Of a stretch of DNA of 64,000 bases, positions 27,913-37,500 are shown piece by piece (within the stretch, counting starts at the first letter, position 1; each line of letters starts with the position of its first letter). Origin of the DNA: a bacterium. GTDB lineage: Bacteria; Planctomycetota; Planctomycetia; Isosphaerales; Isosphaeraceae. Below the pieces are notes generated by a model that saw only the letters and a program-made list of their open reading frames with translations, did no database searches and was not told where the DNA came from. Location: positions 124,001 to 188,000 of the forward strand of contig WGMM01000019.1 in assembly GCA_016125085.1 (NCBI GenBank), given 5' to 3'. The position numbers and the translations under genes are program-made.

Positions 27913-29310
27913 ATGCCGAAAACCATGACGACCCTGATCCGGAAGGCCTCCGAAAAATCCACGACAGTCGACCATGTCTCCCGTGCGGTTCGTTACATTT
28001 CCGCTGGCCAGACCGATCGAATTCAGGCGATTCTCGAGGAGTTGAATCGAATTCATACCCCAGAAACGCCCGAAGAATCGCAATTGACCGAACGACTTGC
28101 CCTTGCCATGGCCAGGCTTTATGACGCAGAGGCCGCACACGACGAACGCCTGCGCTGGCAACAAGCCAACGCAGCGGAACTCTTCGAACGGCTGCATCAC
28201 GAACGATTCACCGACGACCTCCACGCCTGGAGGGAAAACCCCGTGCGAATGACCGAGGTCTTCGGCAAGACCTGGCACTCGGCCATGTTCCTTCGAGACT
28301 TGTGGCACGCTGTGCGCGACGCCATATCCAACGGCCTTGGTGTCACTTACGACCAGGGCAAAGACATGGTCACAGCTCTTGGCGGAGACTGGCGGGCCGA
28401 TCGCGTCGACATTCACCGCGGCCGGATCTTCAGCCTGATTCTGTCCTTCGATTCCAATCCGCCAGCCCTGATCGAGCGCTGGGTCAAAGGCAGCCGCGCT
28501 GGCCGGAAAGATAGCGGGACACTCGAAGACGACATGGACCGGGCACACTGGTTCCTCGTCTCCGCACCCGACCCCGGTACAGCCCGCGACGAGTTGGAAA
28601 GCCTTGCCGATAACCAGTTCCAGGTCTGGTCAGCCGAAGCCGAGCGTCTGCAGACACGGCACATCGCCGAACACGTCCGTTGTGTCGAAGTGCCACCGGC
28701 GCTTCCCTTCGGCAATTCGGACGATATCCGCGCGACGCTCCGAATTCAGCGCGAACTGACCCGTGCCAGGAACGAAGCCGACAAACTCGAACGCCGCCTG
28801 CTCGCACTCAGGAAGTCGCACCGGAAATCGGAGCCGCGTACGTCCCGAATCCCGGCTCGCGAATCGGCCGCTCCTCCGGTTGCGATCGGACAATCGCCAG
28901 ACACGAGCCCCCCCGAAGCGACGATGCGCAACCGCTTGACCCCGGCCGCAACGCATCCGGCCGAAGATTCGCAACGAACCGAAGCGGGCGAAAGAATCGA
29001 GCAGCGAGGCCGGAATGCATCGGCAAACGAAACAGCGGTGACGTCTTCTGACGAATCGATCGATAACTCGTTCGACTCCGCTGCGCGCAGGGCTCGCCGG
29101 CCTGACGCTTTAAGTGTCGCGAAAAAGACGCGGGCTCGAGGCCGTCGGACAGGCCCCCGAAGCAGCGACCGTGCCGGGGGCTGCCAGTCGCAAACGAAAC
29201 TCGACACGTCGAATTCGACATGCCACAGCGACACCCCGCTCACCGCAGACTGCCATGGATCGTTCGAGCGGATTCTGATAGGTTATGAAGGGATTCCTGC
29301 GAATTCGTGA
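27913..29310 (+). CDS. Hypothetical protein, 465 aa
   Basis: No recognised domain. Residues ~1-310 look globular and helical, with a regular pattern of charged helices; a coiled-coil-like segment (RIQRELTRARNEADKLERRLLALRKS is the region) closes it. The remaining ~150 residues are rich in Arg, Ser, Thr and Pro and probably disordered. Start uncertain: ATG 27913 and 27925 are close, 27874 is an earlier option. Its TGA overlaps the GTG of the signal peptidase gene, so the two are coupled. Confidence 0.6.
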   Translation: MPKTMTTLIRKASEKSTTVDHVSRAVRYISAGQTDRIQAILEELNRIHTPETPEESQLTERLALAMARLYDAEAAHDERLRWQQANAAELFERLHHERFTDDLHAWRENPVRMTEVFGKTWHSAMFLRDLWHAVRDAISNGLGVTYDQGKDMVTALGGDWRADRVDIHRGRIFSLILSFDSNPPALIERWVKGSRAGRKDSGTLEDDMDRAHWFLVSAPDPGTARDELESLADNQFQVWSAEAERLQTRHIAEHVRCVEVPPALPFGNSDDIRATLRIQRELTRARNEADKLERRLLALRKSHRKSEPRTSRIPARESAAPPVAIGQSPDTSPPEATMRNRLTPAATHPAEDSQRTEAGERIEQRGRNASANETAVTSSDESIDNSFDSAARRARRPDALSVAKKTRARGRRTGPRSSDRAGGCQSQTKLDTSNSTCHSDTPLTADCHGSFERILIGYEGIPANS

Positions 29311-31067
29311 TCGAAACGCGTACGCCAAGGTTCACCAAGCAGATGTCGAGCAAATCGGATCTTTCCGTCGGGTCAGCCAAACCGGCGAAATCGGACGACA
29401 AGCCGCAAAAACCGAAAACGCACGAGGGCTCCTGGCGCGAGTCGATTGAGACGTTCGTCGTGACGTTCATCATCGCCTACGTCGTAAAGTCTTTCGCGTT
29501 CGAAGCGTTCGTCATTCCGACCGGCTCCATGGCACCGACGCTGATGGGGCGTCACAAAGAAGTCGACTGCCCCCAGTGCGGGTACCGATATGCCGTGAGC
29601 GCGTCCGAATCGATGGGCCCTACGCCCGTCATCGCAGGCACTTGCGTCAATTGCCGTTACACGGCCGACATCGCCGGCGAGCCGAACTTCAAGGGCGACC
29701 GGATTCTCGTCCTGAAATCGCTCTTCGACCTTCCCCAAAGCATCGGCGGCGGCCCCCCGAAACGCTGGGACGTGACCGTCTTCAAATACCCGGAAGAGCC
29801 GGAAACCAATTACATCAAAAGACTTGTGGGCGTGCCGAACGAAGAGCTGCGAATTTCCCGCGGCGACGTGTACTCACGTCCGCTGGGCACTCAGGAGCCG
29901 TTCGTCATTCAGCGCAAGGGGCTCGATCACCAGCGTGCCATGCAGATGCTCGTGTATGACGACGCACACGTGCCCAAGGCCCTGGCCGACGATCCGCGCT
30001 GGAATCGGTGGCGCGTCGATGAAGGCGGCTGGAAGACGATCGATCAGGGAGTCTACGGGGCCGAATCCACCGGCGAGACCTGGACGGACTTGCGCTACGA
30101 GCACCGAGTGCCGACCCCCGAGCAGTGGCAGGCCCTGGTCCGTGGCTCAGCCCTGCCCGGCGAACCGAAACCGATCCTGATCACCGATTTCTACGGCTAC
30201 AACACCTTTCAGTTCGATGACGACGGCATGGACAAATCCGCATGGTCCCAGCCCCACTGGGTCGGCGACCTGACCGTCGAATTCGTCCTCCAGGTCGACA
30301 AGCCGACCGGCGAATTTCGGGCCGAACTCGTCAAGGCGGGCGTGCCATACCGCTTCGTCGTCGATCTTTCGGACGGATCCGCCCGCCTTGAGCGGGGCGA
30401 TGAGCGCATCGACCAGGCACAGACGCCGATCCGCGAAGGCGGCCGCTACCGCATCCGTTTCGCGAACGTCGACAACCGCCTGACCGTCTGGGTCAATCAC
30501 CTCACTCCCTTCGGCGAAGGCGTCACCTACGAAATCGATCCGAAAGAACCCACCGGGCCACAAGCGGCTGACCTCAAACCCGTCGGACTGGCCGTCAAAA
30601 ACGGCAAAGTCAGCGTATCCCGCCTGAAGCTCTCCCGCGACATCTATTACTCGCTCTATCCAGGCGGGTTCGATTACAGCGAGAATCTTTGGAACACGCC
30701 GCTGTTCAGTGGGCAGGATGTGTTCGACCTGCTCTCTGACCCCAAGCGTTTCACGGCCTTCGCGAATGTTCGCCATGTCGACTTCCCGATCGGCCCGGGT
30801 CGCTATATGATGATGGGCGACAATAGCCCCGCCTCGAAAGACAGCCGGGCCTGGAAGACGACCGACCGCCTGGATCCGAACCTGCCCGGCACCGGCTGGG
30901 ACGAGTCGAACCGGCAGTCGTGGGAAGTGCCCGAAAGGTTGATCGTGGGCAAGGCCTTCATGGTCTATTGGCCGCATGCTCAGCCGGTCTGGCCGAAGAT
31001 CCGGGTCAATCCCGATCTGATCATCCCGTTCCGGCCCTATTTCGAACGGATGAAAGTCATTCGCTGA
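29307..31067 (+). CDS. lepB: Signal peptidase I with a large insertion
   Basis: Inner-membrane peptidase that cleaves Sec signal peptides. One membrane helix (residues ~47-65) precedes catalytic Ser74 (PTGSMAPTL). Lys171 (YIKRLVGVP) completes the dyad and GDNSPASKDSRAW (~504) is the last conserved box. 586 residues is far longer than E. coli LepB (324). There are two additions: a zinc-ribbon-like CPQC...CVNC (88-116) between the Ser and Lys boxes, and about 300 residues between Lys and GDN that include a jelly-roll-like segment (~290-440). Start GTG 29307 overlaps the upstream stop; ATG 29343 is an alternative. lptB follows 61 bases later. Confidence 0.92.
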   Translation: MIETRTPRFTKQMSSKSDLSVGSAKPAKSDDKPQKPKTHEGSWRESIETFVVTFIIAYVVKSFAFEAFVIPTGSMAPTLMGRHKEVDCPQCGYRYAVSASESMGPTPVIAGTCVNCRYTADIAGEPNFKGDRILVLKSLFDLPQSIGGGPPKRWDVTVFKYPEEPETNYIKRLVGVPNEELRISRGDVYSRPLGTQEPFVIQRKGLDHQRAMQMLVYDDAHVPKALADDPRWNRWRVDEGGWKTIDQGVYGAESTGETWTDLRYEHRVPTPEQWQALVRGSALPGEPKPILITDFYGYNTFQFDDDGMDKSAWSQPHWVGDLTVEFVLQVDKPTGEFRAELVKAGVPYRFVVDLSDGSARLERGDERIDQAQTPIREGGRYRIRFANVDNRLTVWVNHLTPFGEGVTYEIDPKEPTGPQAADLKPVGLAVKNGKVSVSRLKLSRDIYYSLYPGGFDYSENLWNTPLFSGQDVFDLLSDPKRFTAFANVRHVDFPIGPGRYMMMGDNSPASKDSRAWKTTDRLDPNLPGTGWDESNRQSWEVPERLIVGKAFMVYWPHAQPVWPKIRVNPDLIIPFRPYFERMKVIR

Positions 31068-31128
31068 CCCCGCCCGCCGGGGATCTGGCGAATCCGAAAG
31101 CTATGCGATCACGGAGGATCGAATTGCC

Positions 31129-32088
31129 ATGGGTCTGTTTTTCGGACGCAAGCCGCAGGAAGAACCCAAATTCGCAGAAGGCACTTCCGCCTCCGTACGG
31201 TTCGGCAGCCGTGCATCGATCCCGCAAGGTCAAGCCCTGCTTGAAGTTCGGGACCTGAAAAAATGGTACGGCAGACGCCAGGTCGTCGACGGCGTCAGCT
31301 TCGAAGTCCACACCGGAGAGATCGTCGGCCTGCTCGGACCTAACGGTGCCGGCAAGACGACCAGCTTCCGCATGACCATCGGCTTGATCGACGCCAACGG
31401 CGGAACCGTGATCTTCAACGGCCATGAGATCACCCACCTGCCGATGTTCAAGCGTGCACGCCTGGGCATGGGCTACCTGCCGCAGGATTCGTCCGTCTTC
31501 CGGCAACTGACGGTCGAACAGAACCTGATGGCAATTCTCGAATACCGGGCCGATTACTCGAGGAAACGCCGCAAGGAACGGCTTGAGGAACTGCTCGACC
31601 AGTTCGGCCTGCGGAAAATCCGCAAGACGGCGGCCATGCGGGTCTCGGGCGGTGAACGCCGCCGGCTCGAAATCGCCCGCTGCCTCGTCAACGATCCCAA
31701 GCTCATCATGCTCGACGAACCCTTCGCCGGCATCGACCCGATCACCGTCGGCGACATCCAGAAGCAGATCCGGGCCCTGGCCGACGACCACAACATCGGC
31801 GTCCTGCTCACGGACCACCAGTTCCGCGAAACGCTCGAAGTCTGTAACCGGTCCTACGTGATCCGCGAAGGCCGGGTGTTCGCATACGGCACCTCCGAAG
31901 AGATCTATGCCAACCCCGACGTCGCCCGGTTCTACCTCGGCGAACGCTTCGACGCCGGTCACAACGGTGGCTCCGCTGCCGCGCCTCACGCAGCACCGAA
32001 TGGCCAGGCCGCCTCGAACGGCCAGGCCGCGGGCGGCGGATTCACCGTGCAGCAGGGCCAGGGCCCCGTTCGCTTCGACGGCCCGTAA
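31129..32088 (+). CDS. lptB: LPS export ABC transporter ATPase LptB
   Basis: ATPase that drives LPS extraction from the inner membrane. Walker A (GPNGAGKTT), signature (VSGGERRRLEIAR), Walker B (LIMLDEPFAGIDP) and the switch His (TDHQFRETL) are all present, and the DEPFAGIDP plus TDHNVRET-type wording is characteristic of LptB. 319 residues against about 240 in E. coli: it has an N-terminal extension of ~35 residues and a low-complexity tail with NGQAASNGQAAGGG. Start with GGAGG upstream. LptF/LptG are not adjacent. Read with the WaaP-like kinase, it supports LPS in this organism. Confidence 0.92.
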   Translation: MGLFFGRKPQEEPKFAEGTSASVRFGSRASIPQGQALLEVRDLKKWYGRRQVVDGVSFEVHTGEIVGLLGPNGAGKTTSFRMTIGLIDANGGTVIFNGHEITHLPMFKRARLGMGYLPQDSSVFRQLTVEQNLMAILEYRADYSRKRRKERLEELLDQFGLRKIRKTAAMRVSGGERRRLEIARCLVNDPKLIMLDEPFAGIDPITVGDIQKQIRALADDHNIGVLLTDHQFRETLEVCNRSYVIREGRVFAYGTSEEIYANPDVARFYLGERFDAGHNGGSAAAPHAAPNGQAASNGQAAGGGFTVQQGQGPVRFDGP

Positions 32089-32125
32089 CCGTCTCAGCCG
32101 AAGGCACCTCGCAAATCCGGGCGAA

Positions 32126-33901
32126 TCACCGCTCAGGTTCGAGCCTGCGCAGCTCCACGGCTCGCACATCGGCCACCGCTCCGCCCGCGACACGCACGGC
32201 CTGAAGCGTCAGCTTCGATCGACCTGCCGCCACGTCAAGCACGCCCAGCGACAGCGGCCGGAAGTCCTTGACGTACGATTCCGAACCACGGGGCGACCGG
32301 TCATGCTCCATGCCCCGAAGCGGCGGGTCATGGGGTTTGTCGACCTGCCCGCGCCACTCCGTCGAGCCCAGCTTCAGCGCGATCTCCGAACCCGCGTCTG
32401 CCGCACCGCAAGTGTAATGAACGATCGCCTCGAACCGGCCCGGCTTCTGCACTTCGACTTCCCAGGTCATTGAGTCTTCCAGGGCTGTCCAGCGGGTGAA
32501 AAACGAGCAGTTCGGCGCCGGGGCGCTGCGTTTCACGCCAGCGTGCGGCACCCCGTCCCGGGCCGGCAGAATCGTATCGGGCCACTCCCGATACCCGACC
32601 GGAAATGGCCGTGCGTCGGGTAATCGAAGCTCGCCGAGAACATCGCGACGCCAGGCGGTTACGGCTTGTTTCAAGCGTTCCGCATCGTCCGCGAACCTGG
32701 TCGAAACGTCGGTCGTCTGTCCCGGGTCGGCGATCATGTCGAAAAGCTGACCGGCGGAATCGAGCCGAAACCGCTGATCCCGGGCACTCGTCCCGCGTGC
32801 CCAGTGCTGGAAAAGTATCCGCCGGGGCATTTCGGTATCCCGGCCCAAAAGCCATCCCGCCATACTGGTCCCATCCAGCGGCTTTTCGCCTTTTCGGGCA
32901 ATTCCAGCCAGTTCCGTCAGGGTCGGCAGCAGGTCGATAGCTCCGGCGATCGGTCGAACGATCGTTCCGGGCGCGATCCTGCCCGGCCATCTCACGAACA
33001 GGGGCGACCGCACACCACCTTCGTCCGTGGTGCCCTTGATTCCCTTCATGCCACCGTTGAAGCGGGGCCCGTTCGGGCCGTTGTCGCAGAAAAATACGAC
33101 AATCGTGTCCGATGCCATCCCTTCGCTATCGATCGCGTCCAGCAGCCGGCCCACGTTGTCGTCCAGGTTCTCGCACATCGCCAGGGCCGCGCGTGTGTGG
33201 TCCAGCTGCTCGTTGCGTCCGCCCTTGAGTGGCAGATCCCGGCCAGCGAACCTGTTCCAGTATGTGTCGGGCACCTGCATCGGCGAATGGGGCGTGTTGA
33301 ACGCCAGGTAGCAGAAGCTCGGCTTGCCGGCCTTCCTGTTCCGGGCCAGAAAGTCGATCGCCCGGCTCGTCAGGTCATCGGCCATGAAGCCCTTGCCTTT
33401 GACCTGCTTGCCGTTGTCGTCCATTGGGGCGTCAAAATAATCGCCCCAATGGCCGGAAGTGAATCCGTAGTATTCCTGAAAGCCCCGCCCCCGGGGATGA
33501 TAAGGATACTGGCTGCCATTGTGCCATTTGCCGAAACAGCCGGTCGCGTAACCCGCTGCCGAGAAGGCGTCGGCGATCGTCGATTCGTCCAGGTCCAGCC
33601 GCTCCGCTCCTGTCGAAACGCCGCTCACGCCGCCACGCGGGTGCCAGCGGCCCGTGAGGAACTCGGCCCGGGTCGGGCTGCACACTGGCTGAACGAAGAA
33701 CCGATCGAACCGGGCCCCCTGCTCCGCGATGGAATCGATACGAGGCGTGCTGAGATTCGTGTTGCCGCTGGAACTGAGGTCGCCCCACCCCTGATCGTCG
33801 GTGAGGATCACCACGACGTTCGGCTTGCTCTGACCATGCACATTCGGCACGAATGCGGCCAGGAACAAGAGTATTGACGATACGGCTCGCTCGGTTCGCA
33901 T
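32126..33901 (-). CDS. Secreted sulfatase
   Basis: Type I formylglycine-dependent sulfatase, 591 residues with a signal peptide (SSILLFLAAFVPNVHG). Cys74 in CSPTRAEFLTGR is the residue converted to formylglycine. The metal-binding DDQGWGD near the N-terminus and the FFCDNGPNGPR region agree. The last ~120 residues form an added beta-domain (FEAIVHYTCGAADAGSEIALKL is the start of it), as in other planctomycete sulfatases. Likely substrate: sulfated polysaccharide. Start 33901 gives a clean signal peptide; the frame upstream to 34096 overlaps the next gene. It follows the PLP dehydratase by 29 bases. Confidence 0.92.
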   Translation of the reverse strand: MRTERAVSSILLFLAAFVPNVHGQSKPNVVVILTDDQGWGDLSSSGNTNLSTPRIDSIAEQGARFDRFFVQPVCSPTRAEFLTGRWHPRGGVSGVSTGAERLDLDESTIADAFSAAGYATGCFGKWHNGSQYPYHPRGRGFQEYYGFTSGHWGDYFDAPMDDNGKQVKGKGFMADDLTSRAIDFLARNRKAGKPSFCYLAFNTPHSPMQVPDTYWNRFAGRDLPLKGGRNEQLDHTRAALAMCENLDDNVGRLLDAIDSEGMASDTIVVFFCDNGPNGPRFNGGMKGIKGTTDEGGVRSPLFVRWPGRIAPGTIVRPIAGAIDLLPTLTELAGIARKGEKPLDGTSMAGWLLGRDTEMPRRILFQHWARGTSARDQRFRLDSAGQLFDMIADPGQTTDVSTRFADDAERLKQAVTAWRRDVLGELRLPDARPFPVGYREWPDTILPARDGVPHAGVKRSAPAPNCSFFTRWTALEDSMTWEVEVQKPGRFEAIVHYTCGAADAGSEIALKLGSTEWRGQVDKPHDPPLRGMEHDRSPRGSESYVKDFRPLSLGVLDVAAGRSKLTLQAVRVAGGAVADVRAVELRRLEPER

Positions 33902-33930
33902 ATCGGCCTGCCCCCTTTTCCGAAATGCGA

Positions 33931-34935
33931 TCAGATGTCGATCCACTGGCGGAACGCCGATTCGTCGACATTCCGCCCGCTCACCACGACGACCACATCG
34001 CCATCGCCCGCGCGTGCCGAAGGGTCGTCCATCAGGGCCGCCAGGCCGATCGCGCCGGAGGGTTCCGTCCGCAGGCCATGCTTTTCGTAGATCCACTTCA
34101 TGGCGGCGCGGGTGCGATCGTCCGGAACGGGGATCGACCGTTTGACGAGATCCCTGAGAATCGGCCAGTTGTGCACGCCGACGTCATACGACAGCAAGCC
34201 GTCGCAGATGCTCGTGGGCTTTTCCAGCCGCACGCGTTCGTGCGCTTCCAGCGATCGACGGAAATCGTCGGCTCCGGCCGGCTCCACGCCGATGATCGCG
34301 GCCTCGGGAAATGCGTCGGCGATCGCAAGGGCGTGCCCGGCCATCAGGCCCCCGCCGGAAACCGGGCAAATGTAATTCGAAAGCCTTCGGCCATGCGATT
34401 TCAGGTGATGGGCGACTTCCAGAGCCCCCACGCCGTTGCCTGCGATGACGTATGGGTCGTCGTATGGCGAGGCTTGAATGGCCCCTTGCTTTTCGGCGAT
34501 TTCGCGGGTCAGCCGGTCCCGTTCGCCGGTTTCGTGGTCACGGGCGATGTCATAAGTCCGCACTTCGGCCCCGAACGACTTCGTCCTTTCGAATTTGATC
34601 CGAGGGGCCGTTTCCGGCATGACGACGATCACACGCACGCCATACCGCATTCCGGCGAAGGCGATACCCGAAGCGAAATTGCCCGACGAATGCGCCGCGA
34701 CGGGCCTGTCGCCGATCCGCTCGCGGTTCCGGGCCATCCAGTTCAAGCCGCCGTAGAGTTTGAACGACCCCGACGGCGTCCAGCCGAAATCCTTCAGCCA
34801 GATCCTCCGCCCAGGCGGAAAATCCAGCACTTTTTCCAGCTCATAAGAGCGGATCATCGGCGTCGCGCTGATGTGCGACCTGATAATACCTTCAGCCTCG
34901 CGAACGTCCTCGATGGCGACACGGCGAACGGACAT
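33931..34935 (-). CDS. Threonine/serine dehydratase-like PLP enzyme
   Basis: Fold type II PLP enzyme, 334 residues. The PLP-lysine segment is SGSFKLYGG, where the family usually reads SFKxRGA. The phosphate-binding SGGGLMAG and the C-terminal EPSGAIGLAAL fit the threonine dehydratase/serine racemase group. No ACT domain, so a catabolic or racemase type is more likely than the isoleucine-pathway enzyme. ATG 34935 has GGAG nine bases upstream, better than 34944. Same strand as the sulfatase downstream. Confidence 0.85.
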   Translation of the reverse strand: MSVRRVAIEDVREAEGIIRSHISATPMIRSYELEKVLDFPPGRRIWLKDFGWTPSGSFKLYGGLNWMARNRERIGDRPVAAHSSGNFASGIAFAGMRYGVRVIVVMPETAPRIKFERTKSFGAEVRTYDIARDHETGERDRLTREIAEKQGAIQASPYDDPYVIAGNGVGALEVAHHLKSHGRRLSNYICPVSGGGLMAGHALAIADAFPEAAIIGVEPAGADDFRRSLEAHERVRLEKPTSICDGLLSYDVGVHNWPILRDLVKRSIPVPDDRTRAAMKWIYEKHGLRTEPSGAIGLAALMDDPSARAGDGDVVVVVSGRNVDESAFRQWIDI

Positions 34936-35023
34936 CGATTGCATCTCCGAATCACATGACCAACCACGACTTTGCCGGACAGCACGAAAACGATCGCAAT
35001 CGTGACACGGGAAGAGTCGTCAC

Positions 35024-35058
35024 GAAAAAGCCCGAGCCGCCATGCGGCGGCCCGGGCT
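35024..35058 (-). terminator. Rho-independent terminator (minus strand)
   Basis: Read on the minus strand: AGCCCGGGCCGCC pairs with GGCGGCTCGGGCT (one G-U) around GCAT, followed by TTTTTC. Ends the Gfo/Idh/MocA gene. Confidence 0.85.
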
Positions 35059-35096
35059 GTGTGATCGACGGGATCGAAAGAACGCGAGTCGCTCGA

Positions 35097-36602
35097 TCAG
35101 GCGTTCGAGGCCGGATCCTGTCCGTCCTTCCAGGAGCCTTCCAGCTTCTGATAGGCCGGGGGAACGAGCTTCGAACCGGTGTCGCCGGCCTTCCAGCCTT
35201 GAACCTGCTTGGGGTTGCCACGAGCGTGGCTGACAGCTTCCCACGACTTCGACCAGCCTGGATCCTTGTCCGTGATCGCACCGGTCGCGGGATCGAGGAA
35301 GTAGGCCTTGCCGTTGCGATACGAATCGACACCCAGGTTGACCGTGGCGATCGCGGCATAGCCGAGTTCGGCCGGGCACATGGTTTCCTGATTCTTCGAA
35401 CGGACGCACTCGATGAAGTGCTCCCACAGGGCGCGGGTGTCTTCACGCGGCTGTTCGGGCTTGAAAATTTCGCCACCTTCGCCGGAGTTGGCGCCGGGAG
35501 GGGCCGGAGCAGCGCCGGCGACCTTCTGAGGAGCCATCGTGAAGCCTTCGGAAGGATTGCCCGGGAACCGGAGCGTGCCGGTGTGCCCGCGGATCACTTC
35601 GCCGAGCTGCACGTCGTTGAGCATCGTGGCGGAAATGATCACCTGGCAGCCTTCATCGTAGTCGGCGACCACCGTGGCCACGTCCGGAACGTCCCGGCCG
35701 TCGTATTCCATGTACAGGCCGCCGGCACCGACGACCCGCCTCGGGAACCGGACACCCATCGCCTGAATCAGGTGGGTGAGCTGGTGCACGAACAAGTCGG
35801 TGTACATGCCGCCGCCGAAATCCCAGTAGCAGCGCCATTGGGCGTAACGGGCACGGTCGAACGGTTGATCCGGGGCCAGACCGAAATCGGTGCCCAGGAA
35901 CATCTTCCAGTCGACCGTCTTGGGGTTCATGTCTTCGGTCAGCTGGTAGTAGCGCCATTGGCCGACGTCGCTGTTGCGGTAGTAGCTGGTCTGCCCCTGC
36001 AGAACCTTGCCGATCTTGCCGCTGGTGATCATCTCATTGGCCATCTTCCAGCGGGGGTCGGCGGTGGACTGAACGCCCACGGTCATCACCCGGCCAGTGC
36101 GCTTGACCGTCTCGGCGACTTTCTTCGCCTCGTCGATCGTGTGCGTCATCGGCTTTTCGCAGTAGACGTCCTTGCCGGCGTCCAGAGCGTCGATCGTCTG
36201 CTTGGCGTGCCAGTGGTCGGGCGTGGCGACCAGAGTCACGTGCACGTCCTTGTTGTCGATCAGGCGGCGATAGTCTTTCGTCACCGCGTTCTTGTCGTTG
36301 GCATCCAGACCGATCTTCTTGGCCGACGGATACAGGCCGCGTCCGACTTTGTCGTTGCCGTCCCAAACGTCCGCGACGCCGATCACTTCGACGTTGCCGC
36401 CCGCTTCCTTGATCCGGCGCAGGATGCGGATGTGCTCCTGAGCACGGCCGCCAGGGCCGATGATGGCCACGTTCACGCGCTCGTTGGCGCCCTTGACGGC
36501 ACCGATGGCCGGGTGGGCGATCGTCGACGCGGCAAGTGCCGTAGCACCCGACGTGCCGATGAAACCGCGACGACTGACCCTGTTCTCGTTCGGAGGTGTC
36601 AT
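35097..36602 (-). CDS. Tat-exported Gfo/Idh/MocA oxidoreductase
   Basis: 501 residues. Tat signal with the twin Arg (SRRGFIGTSGATALAASTIAHPAIGA). Rossmann NAD(P) motif (VAIIGPGGRAQEH) and EKPMTHTIDEAK, the usual conserved Lys box of the family. The C-terminal alpha/beta domain carries the substrate site. Such exported Gfo/Idh/MocA proteins occur in dozens of copies in planctomycetes and probably act on sugars, though the substrate is unknown. Start 36602 has GGGAG upstream and places the twin Arg at residues 10-11. Terminator at 35024. Confidence 0.9.
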   Translation of the reverse strand: MTPPNENRVSRRGFIGTSGATALAASTIAHPAIGAVKGANERVNVAIIGPGGRAQEHIRILRRIKEAGGNVEVIGVADVWDGNDKVGRGLYPSAKKIGLDANDKNAVTKDYRRLIDNKDVHVTLVATPDHWHAKQTIDALDAGKDVYCEKPMTHTIDEAKKVAETVKRTGRVMTVGVQSTADPRWKMANEMITSGKIGKVLQGQTSYYRNSDVGQWRYYQLTEDMNPKTVDWKMFLGTDFGLAPDQPFDRARYAQWRCYWDFGGGMYTDLFVHQLTHLIQAMGVRFPRRVVGAGGLYMEYDGRDVPDVATVVADYDEGCQVIISATMLNDVQLGEVIRGHTGTLRFPGNPSEGFTMAPQKVAGAAPAPPGANSGEGGEIFKPEQPREDTRALWEHFIECVRSKNQETMCPAELGYAAIATVNLGVDSYRNGKAYFLDPATGAITDKDPGWSKSWEAVSHARGNPKQVQGWKAGDTGSKLVPPAYQKLEGSWKDGQDPASNA

Positions 36603-36891
36603 GTGAGGAATCTCCCTCGTGCGTTCCGAATTGTTGATGTGATGGATCGAAGGTCTTCGTCGCTGTGGATGAGCAAGCAACGATCTGCGGCCTTCTGGAT
36701 ACGTGGTTATACAGTTTGGCGATTCGTACCGGCCGATGCAATAACCCGCCCGGCGAATCCGCGACGAAATCCACGCGCCTTCGTTGCCGCCCAGGCCTTG
36801 CCCGAATACGCTAGCACAGGATGCTTCGCGCCCAGGTCATTCCCGGACCCGTTGCACATCACGCACTTTCGCACGAATCGAATCGAAGCCC

Positions 36892-37347
36892 ATGCCGACT
36901 TACATCCGCGAAACACACATCGAAGCACCCGCGGAAACGGTCTTCGCTTTTCACGAACGGCCCGACGCCCTGCCGCTGCTCGTCCCGCCCTGGGAAAAGG
37001 TCACCGTCGAAAAACCGCCGTCGTCCCTGGCCGTCGGCACCGAAGTCATCCTCGTCAACCGCATGGGTCCACTCAAGTTGCGCTGGGTCGCCCGACACAC
37101 CGCTTACGACCCGCCCCGCATGTTCGAGGACGTGCAGGAATCCGGCCCGTTCCGCAAATGGGTCCACCGCCACATCGTCATCCCCGACCCGGCCGGCGGT
37201 TCGACCCTGCGCGACGAAGTCACCTACGAACTTCCTATGGGCATCCTCGGCCGGATTTTCGGCGGAGCGTTCGCCCACAAGAAAATCGACCGCATGTTCG
37301 CCTACCGGCACGATGTCACGAAGCGTGTCTGCGAAACGAAGGCGTAA
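36892..37347 (+). CDS. SRPBCC-family protein
   Basis: 151 residues with the START-like hydrophobic-ligand fold: TYIRETHIEAPAETVFAFHERPDALPLL at the N-terminus and the closing helix (IFGGAFAHKKIDRMFAYRHDVTKRVC). It resembles the SRPBCC proteins related to the YfcH/cell division inhibitor group. The ligand is unknown. GAAG lies close upstream of ATG 36892. 153 bases separate it from the cyclophilin gene. Confidence 0.82.
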   Translation: MPTYIRETHIEAPAETVFAFHERPDALPLLVPPWEKVTVEKPPSSLAVGTEVILVNRMGPLKLRWVARHTAYDPPRMFEDVQESGPFRKWVHRHIVIPDPAGGSTLRDEVTYELPMGILGRIFGGAFAHKKIDRMFAYRHDVTKRVCETKA

Positions 37348-37500
37348 ACCTGGCCACCCGTTTTCGGTTCGCCGACGGCTGGACAATTCGCGGGACTTAT
37401 CATTACGATTTTGCGGATCGGATCGGTCGGGCGGAACGTAACGGATCGTTCGGCCTTGGGACCGATTCCCTGACCTGTCTACTGCTAGGGAGCGATCGGG

